Shown: positions 5,749 to 6,216 of the stretch, piece by piece
Numbering within the stretch: position 1 is the stretch's first letter
Layout: every line of letters begins with the position of its first letter
DNA from: Clostridiales bacterium
Lineage (GTDB): Bacteria; Bacillota; Clostridia; Lachnospirales; WRAX01
Direction: 5' to 3'
Length of the DNA stretch: 6,216 nt
Assembly: GCA_031277155.1 (NCBI GenBank)
Contig: JAITMW010000099.1
Coordinates: forward strand, 1 to 6,216
Notes under the pieces: generated by a model
Told to the model about the DNA's origin: nothing
Databases searched by the model: none
The model's input: the letters and a program-made list of their open reading frames with translations, nothing else
Translations under genes and position numbers: made by a program

Positions 5749-6216
5749 TCATAAGCCCACTCTAAATGTCCTTGCAATTTGGTCGGCAGTGTGGCTGTCG
5801 ACGTTATTGCTCCAGATAAGGAGGCTGAAGAAGGTTGTAAATATATTTCCTCTGTCATCTCTTACAGACCTGCTCACCCCAATAAAATAACGCTCTATCC
5901 TTTCCCCGTCAACAAAGTATTCAATTAGTGATATATCTGTGCCCATGGAACGAAGACCGCTATTCCACAAAGTTTCTCCCCATTCAAACTCGTCTACGTT
6001 TGGCAATCCATAAAAGCGTATAGGAACCCCTGGCACATGTTCCTCTCCAAGAGAAATTCTGCCTACAAGAAGAACCTCATAATCCTCTTCATCCCTCGGT
6101 CTATCGGTGACAAGCAGCACTCTGTCATCCCATTCCACATACCATTCGGCAGGAACCCTAAAGCTGCCGACATTATAAACGTCAATGGTCTGCCAATAGT
6201 TTGTTTCCGGTTCCGG
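5749..6216 (-). CDS. Unrecognised, probably exported protein, N-terminus missing
   Basis: The frame is open to the right edge, so the start lies outside; a GTG at 6138 is internal and has no need to be the start. There are 155 visible residues. They begin with PEPETNYW, a Pro/Glu stretch like the linker after the lipid-attached cysteine of many Gram-positive lipoproteins, but no signal peptide or lipobox is in view. A compact, aromatic-rich, beta-looking domain follows: VGSFRVPAEWYV (16-27), VLLVTDRP, IRFYGLP, then LIEYFVDGERIERYFIGVS and a C-terminal helix HTADQIARTFRV. The 'VP..W' opening and the final 'A..I..TF' helix recall small lipoprotein domains that begin 'f.vP.gW', a resemblance from memory only. 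There are no transmembrane segments or cysteines in the visible part. The gene is more AT-rich than the transporter and kinase genes. Its stop is 29 bases before the chosen transporter start. Function unknown. Confidence 0.75.
   Translation of the reverse strand, partial: PEPETNYWQTIDVYNVGSFRVPAEWYVEWDDRVLLVTDRPRDEEDYEVLLVGRISLGEEHVPGVPIRFYGLPNVDEFEWGETLWNSGLRSMGTDISLIEYFVDGERIERYFIGVSRSVRDDRGNIFTTFFSLLIWSNNVDSHTADQIARTFRVGL

Overview
The window reads as part of a Bacillota chromosome, most likely a Clostridia-type anaerobe. The reasons are purine-rich Shine-Dalgarno sites (GGAGGG, AAGGAGGAG), TTGACA/TATAAT-type promoters, the families present (ABC-F, OmpR/HisKA pair, EamA transporter, small XRE regulator) and mid-range GC. 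That is inference; no species marker such as an rRNA gene is present.

Layout, left to right. (1) Positions 1-1638, plus strand: the 3' part of an ABC-F ATPase gene whose start lies before the window. (2) About 1647-1832: a non-coding, hairpin-rich element with imperfect terminal inverted repeats, resembling a MITE or other dispersed repeat, directly behind the ABC-F stop codon. (3) 1855-2496, plus strand: a small regulated cassette. Two promoter-like sequences, each with an operator-like CAAG-N4-CTTG palindrome over its -35 region, precede a 107-residue three-helix membrane protein and a 68-residue XRE-type DNA-binding protein. (4) 2502-4708, minus strand: a sensor histidine kinase and, upstream of it, its OmpR-type response regulator, converging tail-to-tail with the XRE gene across only 5 bases. 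(5) 4709-4789: the promoter region of the two-component operon, with an extended -10, a poor -35 and an 11-bp-phased direct repeat typical of OmpR-family binding sites. (6) 4790-6216, minus strand: an EamA/DMT-family transporter and, upstream and abutting it, the C-terminal part of an unrecognised, probably exported protein that runs off the right edge.

How they may work together. The membrane protein and XRE regulator look like one autoregulated unit. The kinase and regulator look like one phosphorelay that probably controls its own promoter. The exported protein and the transporter abut and are probably co-transcribed toward the two-component operon. No terminator was found between transporter and response regulator, so read-through is possible. 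The ABC-F protein is functionally separate.

Nothing here is a clear new defence or mobile system. The least explained parts are the hairpin element, the XRE/membrane-protein cassette with its paired operators, and the unrecognised exported protein.
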